Positions 8,924-17,712 of a DNA stretch of 52,015 nucleotides are shown piece after piece. Every line of letters begins with the position of its first letter. Positions within the stretch are counted from its first letter, which is position 1. Below the pieces are notes generated by a model. It made no database searches and had not been told where the DNA came from. It saw nothing but the letters and a program-made list of their open reading frames with translations. The translations under genes and the position numbers were made by a program. Source of the DNA: Bacteroidota bacterium (GTDB lineage: Bacteria > Bacteroidota > Ignavibacteria > Ignavibacteriales > Ignavibacteriaceae). The DNA is taken from positions 1-52,015 of the forward strand of contig JADFPP010000017.1 in assembly GCA_022562275.1 (NCBI GenBank), given 5' to 3'.

Positions 8924-9799
8924 TCAGTCTTCAAGTTTTCCCGGGTTTTCGGAAATATATTTTTCACGACTAATAGAAACTGAACCATCCGGTTTTTTCC
9001 AATAATCCCTTTGTTTTTTAAATGGGAGTGAGAGAAGATTGCCAAGCTTATTATCGCCGGATATTGTATAGCCCGGCACACCAATCACAATATCTTTATG
9101 CGGAATATTTAAACGAATAGATTTGTGCAGCCGATCCCATAACGAAAAGACGGTGGAGTAATTTGAATCGGTTTCCGATCGAAACTGTGAATGATGTATT
9201 GCATGCATTCTCGGTGTAACTATTATCTTGTTCAATATCCGTTCAAACTTAATCGGAAGTCTTATGTTGCTGTGTTGAAATATTGTATTTGCTGTGAAGC
9301 ATATTTCATAAATGAAAAATACGGCGGGAGTAATTCCTATAATTGATATTTGAATAATCCGGAAGATTGCCGATAAAGCAATTTCTCCAAAGTGAAACCT
9401 GAATGAAGTAGAGACATCAAGATCAGGATCAATATGATGAACATTGTGGAAGCGCCAGAAAACCGGGACCTTGTGATTTGCTAAATGCCAATAATAAAAT
9501 GCAAGATCCATCAAAAGAAAAGCCATTATACCTTCGATGATTTCCGGAAGTGTGAATAAATTTAATATGCCAAAACTATTTTCCGAACTCCAGCTAATTG
9601 TATTCTTCGTGGTCGGGGAAACCAGGAAAAACACTACCATAAAAGAGATAACACTTAAAGAAGCATTTATTAATAATCTTACGATTAGTGAATAGGTTTT
9701 ATTCCGTAATGGGAATAAATATTCCAAAGAAAGAAGCGATAAAAATATTACGATGAAAACGATAGCGGGAATGATTTGAGATAAAGAATTAAAATTCAT
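8924..9799 (-). CDS. sterol desaturase / fatty acid hydroxylase superfamily membrane protein
   Basis: This 291-residue integral membrane di-iron enzyme of the FA_hydroxylase superfamily would hydroxylate or desaturate a lipid. The histidine clusters are present: HLANH (His105, His109), HNVHH (His118, His121, His122), and a later HAIHHSQFR box. About four hydrophobic segments lie around residues 8-30, 38-62, 85-105 and 140-170. The natural substrate is unknown; family members act on sterols, carotenoids, sphingolipids and alkylglycerols. A diverged copy of the first 65 codons plus upstream DNA lies at 11100-11345, showing a local duplication. The carbonic anhydrase behind it is on the same strand, but a gap of over 100 bases argues against tight coupling. 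Confidence 0.85.
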   Translation of the reverse strand: MNFNSLSQIIPAIVFIVIFLSLLSLEYLFPLRNKTYSLIVRLLINASLSVISFMVVFFLVSPTTKNTISWSSENSFGILNLFTLPEIIEGIMAFLLMDLAFYYWHLANHKVPVFWRFHNVHHIDPDLDVSTSFRFHFGEIALSAIFRIIQISIIGITPAVFFIYEICFTANTIFQHSNIRLPIKFERILNKIIVTPRMHAIHHSQFRSETDSNYSTVFSLWDRLHKSIRLNIPHKDIVIGVPGYTISGDNKLGNLLSLPFKKQRDYWKKPDGSVSISREKYISENPGKLED

Positions 9800-9916
9800 T
9801 TTATTATATTCTATTCTATGAAATAATTAAGAATAATCTTGTTAATTATTGAATCGCCTGGTTAACACTAAAGTTTATTCAAACAGAAATCAATCCACAT
9901 TGTCATCATAGTTTAC

Positions 9917-10486
9917 TCAATCGGTTAAAAATTCAACCTCGCCACTTTCAAGATGATAAAACGCAGTAATTATTTTCAATTGTCCACTCTTAACTGCCGC
10001 AGCTATCATTGTCGATCCGTTTAACAGTTCTTCCGCATTTAACTCGGCATTCTTTTTAATTATCTCATCAATATTTCCACCGGGAGTTTGCTCTATTGCA
10101 GGAGCAATATGATTGAAAAGTCTGTTAAGGTTGTTACCATAAACTCCGCCCTCTACTGCAGCAGTAACTGCACCGCAGTTTGAGTGCCCTTTCACTAAAA
10201 CCAATCTTACATTTAATTGCGCCACTGAAAATTCAATGCTTGCAATAGACGAGGTGTTAGCTATATTGCCTGCCACTCTTACAGTAAAGAGCTCGCCCAG
10301 ACCTGTATCGAAAATAATTTCGGGAACGACCCTGCTGTCTGAACATCCAAGTATTGCTGCAAACGGCGACTGCCCGGCAGCGAGCAAATCTCTGCGTGTT
10401 GAATCTCGCAGTTTTCTATCTGCAGTGTTAGAAATAAAACGTTTGTTACCTTCTTTTAACCTTTTAATTATTTCTTTTATCTTCAT
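9917..10486 (-). CDS. beta-class carbonic anhydrase
   Basis: This 189-residue zinc enzyme interconverts CO2 and bicarbonate in the cytoplasm. The zinc ligands and catalytic pair are in place: Cys48-x-Asp50-x-Arg52 in GCSDSR, and His101-x-x-Cys104 in GHSNCGAV. The C-terminus ends with the usual beta-strand (AFYHLESGEVEFLTD), so the protein is full length. The minus strand has a good ribosome site (AAGGAGCAGGT) just before the ATG at 10486. No cyanate or carboxylation genes are adjacent, so a general bicarbonate supply role is the simplest reading. Confidence 0.93.
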   Translation of the reverse strand: MKIKEIIKRLKEGNKRFISNTADRKLRDSTRRDLLAAGQSPFAAILGCSDSRVVPEIIFDTGLGELFTVRVAGNIANTSSIASIEFSVAQLNVRLVLVKGHSNCGAVTAAVEGGVYGNNLNRLFNHIAPAIEQTPGGNIDEIIKKNAELNAEELLNGSTMIAAAVKSGQLKIITAFYHLESGEVEFLTD

Positions 10487-10548
10487 ACCTGCTCCTTTTT
10501 TTTCGGTTGAGGGTGTATAAAGAATTTAATCCTCTGTACGATTTATAA

Positions 10549-11100
10549 TCAAAACGCCTGGTTTATACTAAAATAAAAACCTTGTGTATCCCTGCCAAAA
10601 CCGACATCCAATCGAAGGTCTAATTTTTGCAGTTCATCAATTCTGAATCTGATTCCTGCTCCGAAGGATGGTTTAATTGTTGAAATCGTAAATTTTGTAA
10701 CACCGGGTGCAACATCTCCTACACCACCAAAGAGAACCAATCTAAATTTTCACCACAATGGTGTTCTGTACTCTGCTTGAAGAACATAGTAAGTTCTATC
10801 TCTATATCTCCCCATAAGGTAGCCGCGCATTAATTTGTCTCCACCAAGTAATGCTAAGTCGTAAAAAGGTGGGGCTGCAGTTTCTATCATAAAGTAAGTT
10901 TGCACTGCTATAATATACCGTTGAGAAACTTCAAAAAATCTTCTGAAATCAAAAATATACTTGTTGTAGTTAAAATCACTCCCTATTGCCTCTTGAAAAT
11001 AAGTGAGACTGATTTCATAATACCCTCCGGAGTAAGGATAAAAAATGTTATCGCGTGAATCCCAGGTTGCAACTATACCTAACCCCGAAGTAGTACCTCC
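10549..11100 (-). pseudogene. Omp85/D15-like surface antigen C-terminal remnant, broken by TGA
   Basis: The minus-strand frame from 11100 reads GGTTSGLGIVATWDSRDNIF, then YPYSGGYYEISLTYF, DFRRFFEV, LLGGDKLMRGYLMGRYRDR and YVLQAEYRTPLW. It then meets TGA at 10752-10750 and continues KFRLVLFGGVGDVAP through a beta-strand ending INQAF at 10549. The motifs (GG...RGY..., AEYR.P, FGGVGDVA) and the terminal Phe fit the C-terminal barrel of Omp85/BamA/D15-like outer membrane proteins. The N-terminal part is missing and the upstream edge abuts a duplicated hydroxylase fragment in a different frame. The stop probably arose from a Trp codon (TGG to TGA). The downstream 63 codons alone would not form a barrel. 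Confidence 0.7.
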
Positions 11101-11345
11101 TTCGTTGCCGGGGAAACCAGGAAAAACACGACCATAAAAGAAATAACACTTAAAGAACCATTAATTAATAATCTTACTACTAATAAATAGGTCTTATTCC
11201 GTAACGGGAAAAAATATTCCAGCGAAAGAAGAGATAGAAATATTACGATGAAAACGATAGCGGGAATAATTTGAGATAAAGAATTAAAATTCATTTTATT
11301 ATATTCCGTCACGAAAAGGTTCACGACAGTCTTGTTAGTTATTAA
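11100..11345 (-). pseudogene. duplicated 5' end of the sterol desaturase-like gene, truncated
   Basis: Minus-strand bases 11294 down to about 11100 code MNFNSLSQIIPAIVF and on to VVFFLVSPATK, almost the same as the first 65 residues of the gene at 8924-9799. About 50 bases upstream of the start are also recognisably shared. Similarity stops abruptly at about 11100, where the Omp85-like remnant begins out of frame, so the ORF ends quickly (at 11079). It has the hydrophobic N-terminus but none of the histidine boxes, so it cannot be an active hydroxylase. I call it the product of a partial tandem duplication or recombination. Confidence 0.75.
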
Positions 11346-11698
11346 ACTGTTACCAGCCTAAAGCTGGTAGATTTGATTGCGGCTGTATGCCACTTAAAAT
11401 TTTTATGATGCTATCATAGTACATTTTTATAATACGTTTTAATTAAATATAATTTAAAATTATTGAAAAGATAATCTTCCAATAAATTGAGAATAAGGCT
11501 GTATGTTCTGGAAATTCGATAAAAAGAACAACTAAAGCATAAGAGTTATTTTCATCCTATCCTTGGAATTGTGAAACTATCTATAAATATTTAACTAAAT
11601 TTATTCAAATTTATTGACGACGTAAATGTTATTTACTATTTTTAATTAAAAGCATCATTTATCTCAATATATTAATATATATGTGAACATTTCATTTT
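11346..11698. other. intergenic region with one palindrome
   Basis: About 350 AT-rich bases without a convincing gene. A hairpin at 11351-11369 has perfect seven-base arms TACCAGC and GCTGGTA around CTAAA. Nothing else is recognisable. Confidence 0.5.
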
Positions 11699-12031
11699 AT
11701 GACGAGAAAATATAGTAAAAATATATTTGAAACAGCACTATTCCGTGATAACCTTTTAAATGCAACAATAATTAACAGTTTACCAGGTATATTCTATTTA
11801 TTCCAACCAATTGATGATGAACACTGGTTGGGGAGTTTTGCCCTGCAAGTTGTTAGTGTTAATCTTGTGTCCTTATTTTCTGAAAGTATTCTTAAGTCCT
11901 TGTCAATCTTAGGACCGATTATGTATTTGATCCTAAAAAAACGCCGTACCGTTTGCCTGGTTCCATACACTAAAGAACGAACAGTATTCGCCTTATTCTT
12001 CAGAGACACCATTTACGATGGGAAATATTAA
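11699..12031 (+). pseudogene. PAS-domain stub joined to unrelated sequence
   Basis: The 110-codon ORF begins with a recognisable PAS-domain opening, DNLLNATIINSLPGIFYLF (about residues 17-36). The following part, where ENGKFLRWN-like sequence would be expected, does not resemble PAS at all (from about base 11810). On the opposite strand of that part, the frame at 12012-11794 contains a LTLTTC motif after KDLRIL, which resembles the end of a class-D/E-like sortase. This is weak. The ORF is best read as a junction of broken gene pieces. It could also be a real small protein of unknown function, but I think that less likely. Confidence 0.4.
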
Positions 12032-12141
12032 GATTGGTGCTTCCATCACTTTCTAATTTTATTTCGGAAGGAAACAATATGAGGTTTTCAAGTTCCTGCC
12101 TTAGTAGGGATAAATTCAAACACTAATTAATTATTACACTA

Positions 12142-13005
12142 TTGAGTACAACACATTACGAAAAAAATATAATTAGTATTATAGAGGATCACTACTTTTT
12201 TAATCAATTCATTTATCGATTGATTTTTAGTTTATTAATAATCTCTTCTATTCATTCAAACAGCCGCGCCCAATCTCCTTACAAACTTGATACGACAAAA
12301 GAAAGTATGATTTTTGGGAGCAGTATTGAGTTGGGAGTAATTGGATTAAAAATAAATGATGATATTCTACCTTTCACTCTGAATGAAATCAATGCTCTTA
12401 ACAGGGATGACGTCAACAAGTTTGATAGGGGGGCTACATATAATTGGTCACCGACAGCGGGAAGCGCCAGCGATATATTAGTAGCTGCCACAATTCTTTC
12501 CCCTGCTCTTCTTTCTTTTTCGGATAAAGTAAGAAATGATTTTACACCGGTATTAGTCATGTACTTTCAAACACTGATACTTGCAGATGTTTTATCCTTA
12601 ACATTTAAAGGAATTACACAGCGTTACCGACCATTTGTATATAATGAAGATACTCCGCTAGAAGAGAAACAAACACAAAACGCTAAAAGATCATTTTTCA
12701 GCGGACACACTTCAACAGCTTTTGCAATGGTTGTATTTCTCTCAACGGTTTACAGCGATTATTATCCAAATTCCGAATGGAAGCCTTTTGTTTGGGGTAT
12801 AAGTTTATTAGCTGCATCCACCGTTGGATATTTACGATATGCTGCAAGTAAACATTATCCAACAGATATTATTACAGGTGCTGTAGTTGGTAGTGCATTA
12901 GGTTATTTTATTCCCTTTATACATAGAACTAACGAAAGTGATCTTGATGTTTCCATTGGAATTAATGGTAATGGCAGCACAATAAATTTTCTTTATAAAT
13001 TTTAA
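12142..13005 (+). CDS. PAP2 superfamily phosphatase
   Basis: This 287-residue envelope protein contains the acid phosphatase/PAP2 signature in order: KGITQRYRP (KxxxxxxRP, about residues 156-164), SFFSGHTS (catalytic His) and RYAASKHYPTDII (RxxxxxHxxxD). Such enzymes dephosphorylate lipid or polyprenyl phosphates, for example undecaprenyl diphosphate or lipid A phosphates. No ATG suits; a TTG at 12142 is the likely start. An internal hydrophobic stretch ending SRAQS (about residues 25-45) looks like a signal peptide with a long n-region, so the true start may be further in. A C-terminal strand ending FLYKF hints at an outer membrane or periplasmic location. The next two genes also code envelope proteins. 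Confidence 0.83.
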   Translation: MSTTHYEKNIISIIEDHYFFNQFIYRLIFSLLIISSIHSNSRAQSPYKLDTTKESMIFGSSIELGVIGLKINDDILPFTLNEINALNRDDVNKFDRGATYNWSPTAGSASDILVAATILSPALLSFSDKVRNDFTPVLVMYFQTLILADVLSLTFKGITQRYRPFVYNEDTPLEEKQTQNAKRSFFSGHTSTAFAMVVFLSTVYSDYYPNSEWKPFVWGISLLAASTVGYLRYAASKHYPTDIITGAVVGSALGYFIPFIHRTNESDLDVSIGINGNGSTINFLYKF

Positions 13006-13098
13006 TATGAGTATTTTGAAATTTTATTCCTAACACGATTAGAAAACTTTGTTACGAGTAAATTGTGTATTTCAATCTGCATTAGTTCGGAGAAAACT

Positions 13099-14703
13099 AT
13101 GATAAAAAATATTACTAATTTTTCTGTAAGAACTCTTCTGGTATTTTTCTTATTATCATCTCTATTAAAAGCACAAACTCAAAGTGCTGATTATTCCGAA
13201 CCAACCTCAAGTAGGTTTAATAATCAGATCTTCCTTGCATTATCGAATGATAATAGTTCCCTTGGTGAATTAGACTTCAACCGTAGAAAGGGAATGAGCC
13301 TGGCGATTGATTATAACCGATTTAAAACCCAGGAAAGATTATCCTCATCTTTAGATTCGATTGACTACAATTACAAACCATGGGAAACTGAAAAACATTT
13401 TTGGCTTGGTGTTGGAGAGGTCGCAATTCTTGAATTTATTCCCTGGTCTCTTGCCAGGTGGATAAGAAACTGGGAAGACCCTGCCGATAACTTGGCTAAA
13501 GTTTCTTCCGAAACCTGGTGGAGAAATATTAGCCATGGCTGGGAATACGACGGTGATGCATTCGAAACCAATAACTTCGCTCACCCTTATCATGGTGCAT
13601 TGTTATTTAACGCTGGAAGAACTAACGGATATGATTTTTGGGAATCTACTGCCTTTGCATTAACAGGTTCTGCGGTTTGGGAATTTTTTGGTGAAACATT
13701 CAGACCGGCGTTTAATGATTGGATTTATACAGGCATTGGCGGATCGAATTTAGGGGAAATTCTTTATCGTCTTTCATCAATGGTTACAGACAATACTGCA
13801 TCAGGTTCTGAGAGAGTTTGGTCTGAAATATTTGGAACACTGTTAAATCCGGTTCGCGGTTTTAACAGGGCAATTACTGGCGAGATGGGTAAAAATTATC
13901 CGAATCCTAAAGGAAGCAGACCAGATGACTTATTAATTTCTTTTGATGCTGGAACAAGAACGATGGATAAAAACGGAGACGATAAATTTCAGGAAAAAGA
14001 ACTAGAAGGATTATTCGGGTTCGACCTTGTTTACGGTAACAGGTTGAAAGCAAAAAAACCGTTTGACTATTTTACCATTTCGATGGCAATTGCTTCTGCT
14101 TCACCGCACTTTACAAGATTAACAACTTCAGGATACTTGTTCGGCTGGAATTTGCAAAAAAGGAAACATTCTGTAGGAGTTTCATTAGACTTTACTTACA
14201 ATAACCTGATAAAAGGAGAACCGGACCGACCCGATTCAGTAGCATTTGAAGGGTTTGTTTATGGGGCTGCGGTAATTCATCCACATCTTTTGTCAATATT
14301 CCCGATCGGTAAAAAGACTAATTTAATTACCCAGGTTGGAATTAATGCAGTTTTAATGGGTGCAACACCAAACGATTATTTTGTTGATGTAGAAGGAAGA
14401 AATTATGATTTTGGTCCCGGCGTTGGTTTACGTTTTGTTGCTGCAATAAGAAATGGTATATGGGATTATGTAAAACTTTTTTATTATGGAAACTGGATAT
14501 GGACACAAACCGAACCAAGCGATTCAAAACATCACATTCATTTTGTATCACTCGAAGCACAATATCCATTAACTAAATACTTTTCATTTGGTGTTAGCAG
14601 TGGTATTTACTGGAGAAACAGTTTTTACGAAAACTTTCCTGATGTAACAGCATCCCATCCTATTATCAGGGTATTCTTCAGAACAGCTATTATTGATTTG
14701 TAA
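13099..14703 (+). CDS. DUF3943 family outer membrane protein
   Basis: The frame is open from 13063, but I choose the ATG at 13099 because it directly precedes a signal peptide (MIKNITNFSVRTLLVFF...LLKAQ), giving about 534 residues. Residues 95-260 match the DUF3943 pattern, with a conserved core including FIPWSLARW, WWRNISHGWEYDGD, NNFAHPYHGALLFNAGR and a TNG-FWES-A segment. The rest is beta-rich and ends in an aromatic-containing strand (RVFFRTAIIDL), suggesting an outer membrane barrel. The molecular function of this family is not known. Together with the PAP2 gene 93 bases upstream and the small barrel protein 33 bases downstream, it looks like one envelope-related transcript. Confidence 0.72.
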   Translation: MIKNITNFSVRTLLVFFLLSSLLKAQTQSADYSEPTSSRFNNQIFLALSNDNSSLGELDFNRRKGMSLAIDYNRFKTQERLSSSLDSIDYNYKPWETEKHFWLGVGEVAILEFIPWSLARWIRNWEDPADNLAKVSSETWWRNISHGWEYDGDAFETNNFAHPYHGALLFNAGRTNGYDFWESTAFALTGSAVWEFFGETFRPAFNDWIYTGIGGSNLGEILYRLSSMVTDNTASGSERVWSEIFGTLLNPVRGFNRAITGEMGKNYPNPKGSRPDDLLISFDAGTRTMDKNGDDKFQEKELEGLFGFDLVYGNRLKAKKPFDYFTISMAIASASPHFTRLTTSGYLFGWNLQKRKHSVGVSLDFTYNNLIKGEPDRPDSVAFEGFVYGAAVIHPHLLSIFPIGKKTNLITQVGINAVLMGATPNDYFVDVEGRNYDFGPGVGLRFVAAIRNGIWDYVKLFYYGNWIWTQTEPSDSKHHIHFVSLEAQYPLTKYFSFGVSSGIYWRNSFYENFPDVTASHPIIRVFFRTAIIDL

Positions 14704-14736
14704 ATAAATTAAATGAGATTTTTAAAGGAAAATAAA

Positions 14737-15309
14737 ATGAAAAAGATTGTATTTTATATAACCGCATCTTTATTAATTGTTTTTAGCACTAATCTTTATT
14801 CTCAATCACAAAAATACTTATCCAACCGCATTACTGTTGAAGGAATTTATAAGAGAAATCTGGGAAACTTTAGCGAAGTCTGGTCAAGTGCATCTGGCGG
14901 ATATATTGGATATGGAATTGCTTTCCCCGAACATAATTTACTTATTATCCGGTCCGGTGTAATTGTTAATAATTTAAAAGATGGTGTTGATTACAAAGAT
15001 GCCTCATCAACAGTTATACCTATTCACATTGGCGGCAGATATTATTTTACTGACGACAGGTTTATGCCTTTTTTTACTTTTATGAACGGATTGAACATAG
15101 TTTTTGAGAATACAAATCTGGAAGGAGTTATGGAAGACCGAACTCTTATTAAGTATGCGTGGGAAGTTGGTTTTGGAGCGAGTGTGAGTGTGGTTAGCAA
15201 TTTAATATTTGATTTTAGTGTTAATTATAATTCACATTTCTACACAACTGAGGCAATGATGACCGGCTTCACATACGGATTTGGTTTGGCATGGTCTTTA
15301 AGTAAGTAA
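14737..15309 (+). CDS. small outer membrane beta-barrel-like protein, function unknown
   Basis: I place the start at the second ATG (14737), since it follows AAAGGA with good spacing and opens a signal peptide (MKKIVFYITASLLIVFSTNLYSQ). The first ATG at 14713 would prefix eight extra residues. The mature part, about 168 residues, is alternating hydrophobic and ends FTYGFGLAWSLSK, as in small eight-stranded barrels of the OmpW/OmpX size class. I do not recognise a specific family. It follows DUF3943 by about 30 bases. Confidence 0.6.
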   Translation: MKKIVFYITASLLIVFSTNLYSQSQKYLSNRITVEGIYKRNLGNFSEVWSSASGGYIGYGIAFPEHNLLIIRSGVIVNNLKDGVDYKDASSTVIPIHIGGRYYFTDDRFMPFFTFMNGLNIVFENTNLEGVMEDRTLIKYAWEVGFGASVSVVSNLIFDFSVNYNSHFYTTEAMMTGFTYGFGLAWSLSK

Positions 15310-15823
15310 TAATATTTTAATCTTCATTAATTAGGTTTAGATTATCATATTCATTTAATTATAAGTGCCCGAATTATCCGGCATTTTACTATTTTAAAAT
15401 TATTATTTTATTACGTACTATAGCCTTATTTAAAGATGCAAAGTTTATTTTAAGTGCTAAAGTATATCAGCTTGATAATGTTGCAATTAAGGATAGTGCA
15501 GTTAAAAGAAAAGATTTAGATGTTTCAACTCTTGTACCTTCTCCGACCTTCGTTGCGTTTGATCTTGATTTTAATTTTTTAGAGAATGATCGGCTTGCAT
15601 TATCTATTCTCACTCCTCAAAGTTCTAATTTTGAATTTGCAACAAGAATTATTGACTCCATCGATATTATTAAATCATTATCTGTAGAGAGTCAGAACTC
15701 AATTTTTCCAGAATTAAGTTATTGTTGGGTTTTACTCTATAATAAAAAATTATTGGTGAGTGTTATTATTACGTTTATCAAATTGTGAATGTTTACTTCA
15801 CAAAAAAATTGAGAATTATCTCG
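15310..15823 (+). other. gene-poor stretch with a possible decayed ORF (about 15426-15788)
   Basis: Between the small barrel gene and the convergent hydrolase gene there is a frame open to a TGA at 15786-15788. It reads FKDAKFILSAKVYQL and later STLVPSPTFVAFDLDFNF. Codon use looks protein-like, but I see no ATG at its head and no family I recognise. It may be the tail of a lost gene. The bases 15310-15425 are featureless AT-rich DNA. Confidence 0.3.
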
Positions 15824-16774
15824 CTAACCATCTAATGTTAATGTCTGCCCAATTTCACTAATACCAATTTCAATATTGTAATTCACAGCAGATTTCAACA
15901 TCCAATCAATCGGAGCGTGGAAACCTTCATCTCCATCAAATGTATTACAATGTATTGGTATAAAATATTCTGCTCCAAGATGTTCACTTGCCATAATCAA
16001 TGATTCTTCGGGATTGCAATGCCTGTTCTGATGAGGGATATATCCCCCGATTGGCATAATTGCCACATCAATATTTTTACTTCTGTGCTGTTTAAACTTT
16101 TCGGTGTAAGCGGTATCACCTGCGAAAAGAATTTTCTTTTTGTACTTTTCTAAAATATAACCATTATAACTTCTTCCATTTAGTATATATCCGTCTGCTC
16201 TATCCATTTCTCCGGGTAGACGAAACCCATTGTGATTAACGGCAATTCCTGTAATTTTTAATTCATCATTATAAACGGATTCACCCCAGTCAAGCTCGCT
16301 AAGTGATTTCCATTTTAAGTCCTCTATTATATCCTTTGTATTATAAGCTGTGATACAGTCTGCTTTTCCCGGATATTTTTCTGTTAGTTCTTTTAATGAT
16401 TTATAATCCATATGATCCATATGTGCATGAGATATTAGTACAAGATCAGGTTCAGGGATTTCATTAAATTCCAATGCTGGTTTGGTTGCTCTTATTTTGC
16501 CTATTGTAAGTCCTAGAACATAAATACCAACTGAATCAAACAGTACAGGGTCAGTTAAAATGATTGTACCGAACATATTAATCAAAATAGTTGAGTGACC
16601 AATCCAGGAGATATTTACTTCGTCTGATTTCCAATCCTGTGGTGATGGTTTGTATAAATCAAAAGTCGATTCTTCTTTTGCAAAATATTGAAAATAATTT
16701 GTAATTAGTGAAGGAGCAATGATACCTGCTAAAGTCAATCCAGCGCTTTGTATAATAAATTTTCTTCTGTCCAT
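15824..16774 (-). CDS. metallo-beta-lactamase fold hydrolase (NAPE-PLD/UlaG-like), probable Tat substrate
   Basis: This 316-residue protein starts MDRRKFIIQSAGLTLAG, a twin-arginine-like signal, so it is probably exported folded with its metals. The metal-binding motif HAHMDHMD is about residues 115-122. Other fold marks are WIGHSTILI, LTDPVL and FAGDTAY, plus a late PIHCNTFDGDEGF segment. This set matches the branch of the MBL superfamily that includes NAPE-hydrolysing phospholipase D-like and UlaG-like proteins. The substrate is unknown; phospholipid or sugar-lactone phosphates are known in relatives. It is a single gene, followed by 0.5 kb and preceded by 0.9 kb of mostly empty DNA. Confidence 0.85.
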   Translation of the reverse strand: MDRRKFIIQSAGLTLAGIIAPSLITNYFQYFAKEESTFDLYKPSPQDWKSDEVNISWIGHSTILINMFGTIILTDPVLFDSVGIYVLGLTIGKIRATKPALEFNEIPEPDLVLISHAHMDHMDYKSLKELTEKYPGKADCITAYNTKDIIEDLKWKSLSELDWGESVYNDELKITGIAVNHNGFRLPGEMDRADGYILNGRSYNGYILEKYKKKILFAGDTAYTEKFKQHRSKNIDVAIMPIGGYIPHQNRHCNPEESLIMASEHLGAEYFIPIHCNTFDGDEGFHAPIDWMLKSAVNYNIEIGISEIGQTLTLDG

Positions 16775-17588
16775 TAAAACTATATGCCCATAATTATTAA
16801 TAATAAACTATTCAGACTCAACTCTTAATAATTCAAATATAAACGAAGCAATATCTAAACTTTATGAATATCACACTAATTTACTTGACTTAAAGATAGT
16901 TTTGAAGAATTGTATCAGTTTCAAAAGTAACTAGGCAATTAGTTGAAGATTGATGATTAAAATCTAAATAATTTTTAACAGTATTCAAATATCCTGAAGC
17001 AATGATGATACTATTGAATGCTTAATCACTCCAAGTCACGTCTAAGACTGAAGAGACTTTTAACTTTAAAAAACTTTCTTCTGATGTACAATAAACTTAG
17101 GTTTTATGTTTCGATTTTCAGGTGCGATCTTTTATTAAACTAAGAAAATAGTTTTTATAAATCAATGGATTAAACCAAGTCACCTATTTGGGTATCTAAA
17201 ATAAATATTTAAAGACGTCTGATGAGGAATCAGACTATTTTTATAATTTTAGATCTTCTAATTGGTTTGTAAACATTTTTAATCCAACAAAGCAAAGTAG
17301 TTGGCAAGTTTAGTGGTCTGAAAACAAAGAAATTCGGTAATTATAAAATCCAAATAAAAGTTATAAATACACACTAAAAAATTCATCAACGATGTAACTT
17401 ATAGCTTCACATAAATTATAATACTTGTGATTAAATCAGTTGTGTTTTTTAAATTATTATCAAAATAAAAAACAAGATTTTTCCCAAGTTGAGATAAACT
17501 AAAAAATAAATTAACATTTAACTAAACATTCTGAGAAAAGAGCTTGAGTTAGCTTAAATAAGAAGCATCTCAGCATACTCTGGATCAT
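16775..17588. other. long AT-rich intergenic region with one hairpin
   Basis: About 810 bases without a credible coding frame. At 17217-17235 there is a clean hairpin, with seven-base arms GTCTGAT and ATCAGAC around GAGGA. It is followed by TATTTTTATAATTTT, so it resembles a factor-independent terminator on the plus strand with no gene before it. A small RNA ending there is possible but otherwise unsupported. Confidence 0.35.
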
Positions 17589-17643
17589 CCCGATTTTATC
17601 GGGTCAGGTTCTTACATTGAAACTCCTTCGGAGGAACCCTGAC
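17589..17643 (+). promoter_or_regulatory. compound hairpin structure upstream of the ferredoxin-like gene
   Basis: Two adjacent stems occur. 17589-17603 has arms CCCGAT and ATCGGG around TTT. About 17603-17643 has GTCAGGTTC pairing with GAACCCTGAC (one bulge), and an inner CTCC-TTC-GGAG hairpin at 17623-17633. The set ends 70 bases before the ATG at 17713. It does not match a riboswitch class that I recognise. It may be a leader structure or a repeat insertion. Confidence 0.4.
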
Positions 17644-17712
17644 AGGAAAACTAGAAAACGAACAATAGTTCGCTTTCTTTTTATTTCCTTCTATCTTACA
17701 TTAGTTTGTTAT

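Noticed and set aside
11794..12012. Minus-strand ORF as an intact sortase
   Set aside because: Only a LTLTTC motif fits; the catalytic His region and the usual Arg after the Cys are absent, so it is at most a remnant.
17217..17245. Possible hammerhead ribozyme (CTGATGAG motif)
   Set aside because: CTGATGAG is present, but the GAAAC partner and the three helices needed for the fold are not; a simple hairpin explains the sequence.
17617..17712. Longer start of the ferredoxin-like protein at 17617
   Set aside because: The extra 32 codons cover the hairpin region and have no family similarity; the ATG at 17713 begins at the expected family N-terminus.
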